Below, piece after piece: positions 61,227-64,000 of a DNA stretch of 64,000 bases. The stretch comes from Brucella pseudogrignonensis (GTDB taxonomy: Bacteria > Pseudomonadota > Alphaproteobacteria > Rhizobiales > Rhizobiaceae). The DNA lies in NCBI RefSeq assembly GCF_002252525.1, contig NZ_NNRM01000047.1, positions 62,001-126,000 of the forward strand, read 5' to 3'. Numbering within the stretch: the stretch's first letter is position 1; every line of letters starts with the position of its first letter. The translations under genes were made by a program, and so were the position numbers. A model generated the notes under the pieces. The model searched no databases. It saw only the letters and a list, made by a program, of their open reading frames with translations, and was not told the origin of the DNA.

Positions 61227-63290
61227 TCACAGTCCCATTCCTCTCTGCCTTCCCAACTGCCACGACACCGATCCGCCCTGCACGACACCAGCAACCTCGC
61301 GGCCAAGCTGGCGGTCTATGACTGGCCGCCATGGGACAAGAGTGAACTCGTGCGCCTTCTCGACGATGGCGAACTTGCCGCTGGTTAGCTGCACTGTGCC
61401 GGTGAACTTGCCGCTGACGGTTTCGCCGTCCGTGGCCTCCCGGAAGGGCAGCGCCTTGCTCACGGAGATATCCGCGCCGGCGGCGGCGACTTCGCGCTCG
61501 CGCAGCGTGGCGAGAAGGCTGCGCCGGTAGAGGATGCGGCCGTCCCGCGATCGGGTGGCGTCACCCTGTTCGATATGATGCTCGCGGCGCTGATCCATCG
61601 CCTCGCGCACCTGCTGGCCGAAACCGGCCGGAGCGAGATCCGATGCGTCAGGCGAAACCAAGCGCCGGTCCAGCCAGGTCGCGCCGTCCGCGCCGATCTG
61701 CTTCTCAAGGTCGAGCACCGAAAGCACGCGAACGCTGGCCTGCCGATTCCGGCCGGCATCGTAGGCGACGGCGCGGCTTTCGAAATCGTCGGGGATGCGC
61801 CATTGGTTCGTGTCGATCCGCTCGACGATCCCGGCGCGGCGCAGCGCCTCCAGCCGCCGCACATGGGCATCGACAAATCCCTCATAATCGCCGCCCGGAA
61901 CGCGGCCCTCGAACTTCGCCTGTTCCAGATGGCGGCTCCGCCGATAGATGCCGTCCTCGGCGATTGCCGCAATGGTCCGATCGGATGGCCGCTGTGTCGT
62001 GTCGGCGGGACCGATCTCGATGACGCTGCCGATCCGGGCGTCATCGACGCGGGCGGGGTCGATGCCCGGAACATGATGCGTCCGGCCGTCGATCCCGTCT
62101 ACCACGACGGTCAGGTTCTCGCCCATCTCGTCGGTCAGATATTTGTCCACGACGCGGCCGACGATGGGCGTCTCGGGCGCGGCATCATGAAGCTGGAATG
62201 TCATGGAATCGCGCTCCAGCCCATCGGCCTTCAGCGCCTTGTGCATGTTGCGGATGATGTCGCCGCGCTCGCCCAGCTCGCGCAAGGTTGGCTCCATCAG
62301 CTCGCTCAACTCCCAGACGCCAGGCGCATGTTCGGTGGTGAGGCCCATCTGTTCCAGCTTGCCCAGGCGGCGCAGGCGCAGCGTCCGGTCAAACTGGCGA
62401 CGCGGATCGTCGGGTTCATGGCGCAGGTCGATGAAGTGTTCATCGGCTTCCTCTGTTATCGCCCGGTCGATGCGGGTGAAACGGTCCTGATCGACTTCTG
62501 CCGACAGCTTGCGCGTCTGCTCGATCTCCGTGACGGGACCAAGCTCCAGCGTGGTCAGCTCGCTCGCCCGCTCGCGGATGCCGTTGGCGAGATAGTCGCC
62601 GTTGATAACCAGATTCTCGCCCAACTCGTCCTTGCCCCGGACGATGACATGCACATGGGGATGGCCGGTATTGTAGTGGTTGACCGCTACCCAATCGAGT
62701 TTCGTGCCGAGGTCGGTTTCGATCTGGCGCATGAGGTCGCGGGTGTGCTCCTTCAGGTCGGTCAGGTCCACGCCGTCTTCCGGCGAGACGATGAACCGGA
62801 ACTGGTGGCGATCGTCCTTGCCGCGATCGAGGAAAGCATCGCCATCGGCGCGATCGTCGGTCGCGGAATAGAGCTGGCCGCGCTCGCCGTCGCGCGAGGT
62901 GCCGTCGCGCTGGATATAGCGCAGATGGGCCGCCGCCTTGCCGTTCTTCCCGGCCTGCTGAACGTATCGCGTTTTCACGATGACGCGGCGCATGCCGGGA
63001 GTGCTGTGCTTCCAGCCGCCCGACAGCGTGCGCGAGCGGACGAAGGACGCGCCCCGACCACGCCGCACGCCCGGTCCTCCGGTCGAGCGAGACCCTTTGC
63101 CACTCTTGGCGGCGCTGTTCGCGCCCGACCGTGAGGGAAAACGCGGCGAATATTTAGGATGGGCGTTGCTGTGCTGGCGCGCGAGCTTCTTGGCCTGCGT
63201 CAGAAAGCTCTTGGCCTTACCGGCCTTGGGCGTGTCGGATCGGATGCGGCCGGGCTTGGGCCGGAAGCGGTTCTCATCGTCGGCGCTCAT
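61227..63290 (-). CDS. VirD2-like relaxase with DUF3363 domain
   Basis: This 687-residue relaxase has a basic N-terminus (about 100 residues), then VIVKTRYVQQAGKNGKAAAHLRYIQRDG, and the HUH-type metal motif HPHVHVIVRG near residue 212. The long DUF3363 region follows to the end. It nicks at oriT and leads the DNA strand into the recipient. This relaxase type accompanies trb systems of alphaproteobacterial elements. The start overlaps the upstream small frame by four bases (ATGA). Confidence 0.91.
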   Translation of the reverse strand: MSADDENRFRPKPGRIRSDTPKAGKAKSFLTQAKKLARQHSNAHPKYSPRFPSRSGANSAAKSGKGSRSTGGPGVRRGRGASFVRSRTLSGGWKHSTPGMRRVIVKTRYVQQAGKNGKAAAHLRYIQRDGTSRDGERGQLYSATDDRADGDAFLDRGKDDRHQFRFIVSPEDGVDLTDLKEHTRDLMRQIETDLGTKLDWVAVNHYNTGHPHVHVIVRGKDELGENLVINGDYLANGIRERASELTTLELGPVTEIEQTRKLSAEVDQDRFTRIDRAITEEADEHFIDLRHEPDDPRRQFDRTLRLRRLGKLEQMGLTTEHAPGVWELSELMEPTLRELGERGDIIRNMHKALKADGLERDSMTFQLHDAAPETPIVGRVVDKYLTDEMGENLTVVVDGIDGRTHHVPGIDPARVDDARIGSVIEIGPADTTQRPSDRTIAAIAEDGIYRRSRHLEQAKFEGRVPGGDYEGFVDAHVRRLEALRRAGIVERIDTNQWRIPDDFESRAVAYDAGRNRQASVRVLSVLDLEKQIGADGATWLDRRLVSPDASDLAPAGFGQQVREAMDQRREHHIEQGDATRSRDGRILYRRSLLATLREREVAAAGADISVSKALPFREATDGETVSGKFTGTVQLTSGKFAIVEKAHEFTLVPWRPVIDRQLGREVAGVVQGGSVSWQLGRQRGMGL

Positions 63291-63607
63291 GACTGCACCA
63301 CCGGTCTAGATCGCGGAAAATCGGGCGTTCGGCGGCCATGGTGCCGGTTGAAACCCAGCAAAGCCAAGGCTTTGCGCAAAATCGCGGCTCGCGCCGTCCA
63401 AAAACAGGGTGCCGCTCGCGGCGCACCTAACCAGTGCGCAGACAACAACAATTTCGAGAACATGGGCGACGTGGTGCCATGTTCCTTTATCTTGCCCTCC
63501 GCCCTTCCTGACCTTTCTGCCCTTCCAACCCGGAATGCAGCCAGGCGACCTCCTGCCTGACTGCACACCGGAACGAACGCTGCCGAGAACGGGACCGCCA
63601 TGCTCAT
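63287..63607 (-). CDS. Small hypothetical protein coupled to transglycosylase and relaxase genes
   Basis: This 106-residue frame starts with ATG overlapping the transglycosylase stop (ATGA) and ends in a TGA that overlaps the relaxase start in the same way. Exact coupling at both ends favours a real gene, although the protein is basic, low in recognisable motifs and unlike any family I know. An alternative frame on the same strand (63306-63959) is open but conflicts with the transglycosylase gene. Confidence 0.5.
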   Translation of the reverse strand: MSMAVPFSAAFVPVCSQAGGRLAAFRVGRAERSGRAEGKIKEHGTTSPMFSKLLLSAHWLGAPRAAPCFWTARAAILRKALALLGFNRHHGRRTPDFPRSRPVVQS

Positions 63608-64000
63608 GGCCGGTTTCCGTCGCCAGAGCGGGCGACAAACATGCTGCCGTCCTGCGGCTCCGCATCGGCGGGATCGCGACCCGGAACGGGGATGCGACTG
63701 TCGCCGGACCGCTGTTCGGACGACGACGCGACTGCGGCGCGCATGTCGGTCGAACGCATGACGAAGAGCGGCGCATCACGCCAATCGGGCGGCGGTTCTG
63801 CGCGCTTCGCCGGATCGCCCGATGGCGCCGTGCCGCCGAGGATCGGCGCGAGCGCGGCGACATAGGCACGGGTTTCGGCGGGCAAGGCTCGACCCGTCGA
63901 GCGATGCTCGTCATAGCGACCGGGACCGGCATTGTAGGCGGCGAGCATCGCCGCGACATTGCCGTAGCGATCCCACATCTCGCGCAGATAGGCGGTGCCT
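63604..64000 (-). CDS. Lytic transglycosylase (VirB1/TrbN-like), 5' end outside window
   Basis: The visible 132 or so codons contain the end of an SLT domain (TAYLREMWDRYGNVAAMLAAYNAGPGRY, with the AYNAGPG motif) and a polar C-terminal tail with a VMRSTDMRAA-like region. Such enzymes open peptidoglycan for the transfer channel. The gene runs in from beyond the right edge. Its stop overlaps the next small gene. Confidence 0.88.
   Translation of the reverse strand, partial: GTAYLREMWDRYGNVAAMLAAYNAGPGRYDEHRSTGRALPAETRAYVAALAPILGGTAPSGDPAKRAEPPPDWRDAPLFVMRSTDMRAAVASSSEQRSGDSRIPVPGRDPADAEPQDGSMFVARSGDGNRP

Larger units (their letters stand above)
26750..64000. mobile_element. Integrative and conjugative element (left part)
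   Basis: From tRNA-Ser to the window edge there is an integrase of the serine type, a complete P-type trb gene set, a TraG coupling protein, a VirD2-like DUF3363 relaxase and a lytic transglycosylase, with metabolic and efflux cargo in between. Together these make a self-transmissible element. G+C is visibly higher in the transfer genes than in the chromosome to the left. The right end is not in the window. Confidence 0.88.

Noticed and set aside
61575-63134. 519-codon open frame on the plus strand opposite the relaxase
   Set aside because: Antisense shadow of the relaxase gene with no recognisable domain.
1-64000. CRISPR arrays and rRNA genes
   Set aside because: No regularly spaced direct repeats of 23-40 bases and no rRNA sequence were seen on reading through; short terminator hairpins explain the obvious repeats.

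Overview
The window joins an ordinary alphaproteobacterial chromosome segment (1 to about 26,750) to the left part of a conjugative element (about 26,750 to beyond 64,000). The host looks like a Brucellaceae member (Ochrobactrum/Brucella). The signs are a phosphatidylcholine synthase, RirA with its three cluster cysteines, Irr-type (ICE) and RirA-type operator motifs, IalB-family and HspQ proteins, and an intergenic palindromic repeat of the kind common in Brucella and Ochrobactrum. This genus placement rests on recognition and not on a search.

Chromosomal part. It starts inside mfd and continues with a small secreted protein, a frameshifted FrnE/DsbA-like oxidoreductase, a YejA-like peptide-binding protein, an IalB-family protein, hspQ, a UbiH-type hydroxylase, pcs and a quinone oxidoreductase. 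A four-gene nucleoside-type ABC transporter with a BMP-family binding protein follows, then a GNAT acetyltransferase. From about 16.6 to 25.8 kb lies an iron and heme block: bacterioferritin and its ferredoxin, an IsdG/HmuQ-type heme oxygenase, the TonB-dependent heme receptor, HmuP, HmuS, the HmuTUV ABC importer, and the iron regulator RirA. Putative Irr and RirA operators sit at several of these genes. A YbaK-type deacylase and tRNA-Ser(UGA) close the segment.

Mobile part. A large serine recombinase gene abuts and overlaps tRNA-Ser. Its last codons are the antisense of the tRNA, so this is the left attachment site. To the right come an AraC regulator with azlCD (amino-acid export), a complete trb mating-pair operon read leftward (trbB, C, D, E, J, K-alt, L, F, G, I, then a DUF2274 gene), a LysR/LysE pair, a CopG protein and traG (coupling protein). 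A LysR, MFS, TetR cassette, a truncated MFS gene, a 12-kb catabolic operon, a VirD2/DUF3363 relaxase, a small coupled ORF and a lytic transglycosylase cut by the window edge complete it. Base composition changes visibly: hand counts of single 60-base lines gave 29/60 G+C at 22,621, 41/60 at 40,321 (trb) and 32/60 at 56,281 (catabolic cargo). The cargo is therefore probably of different origin from the transfer backbone.

The most unusual content is the cargo operon at 48.8 to 61.0 kb. It runs from a fused E1 alpha-beta 2-oxoacid dehydrogenase through IclR, RidA, a class III aminotransferase, a NylA-like amidase, a branched-chain-type ABC importer with its binding protein, to a second amidase. 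The genes are packed with overlaps and look like a self-contained route to import, hydrolyse, transaminate and oxidise an amide compound whose identity I cannot determine. Other notable items are a miniature inverted-repeat element that displaces the last codons of trbI, and a two-block leader shared by the trbB and traG operons.
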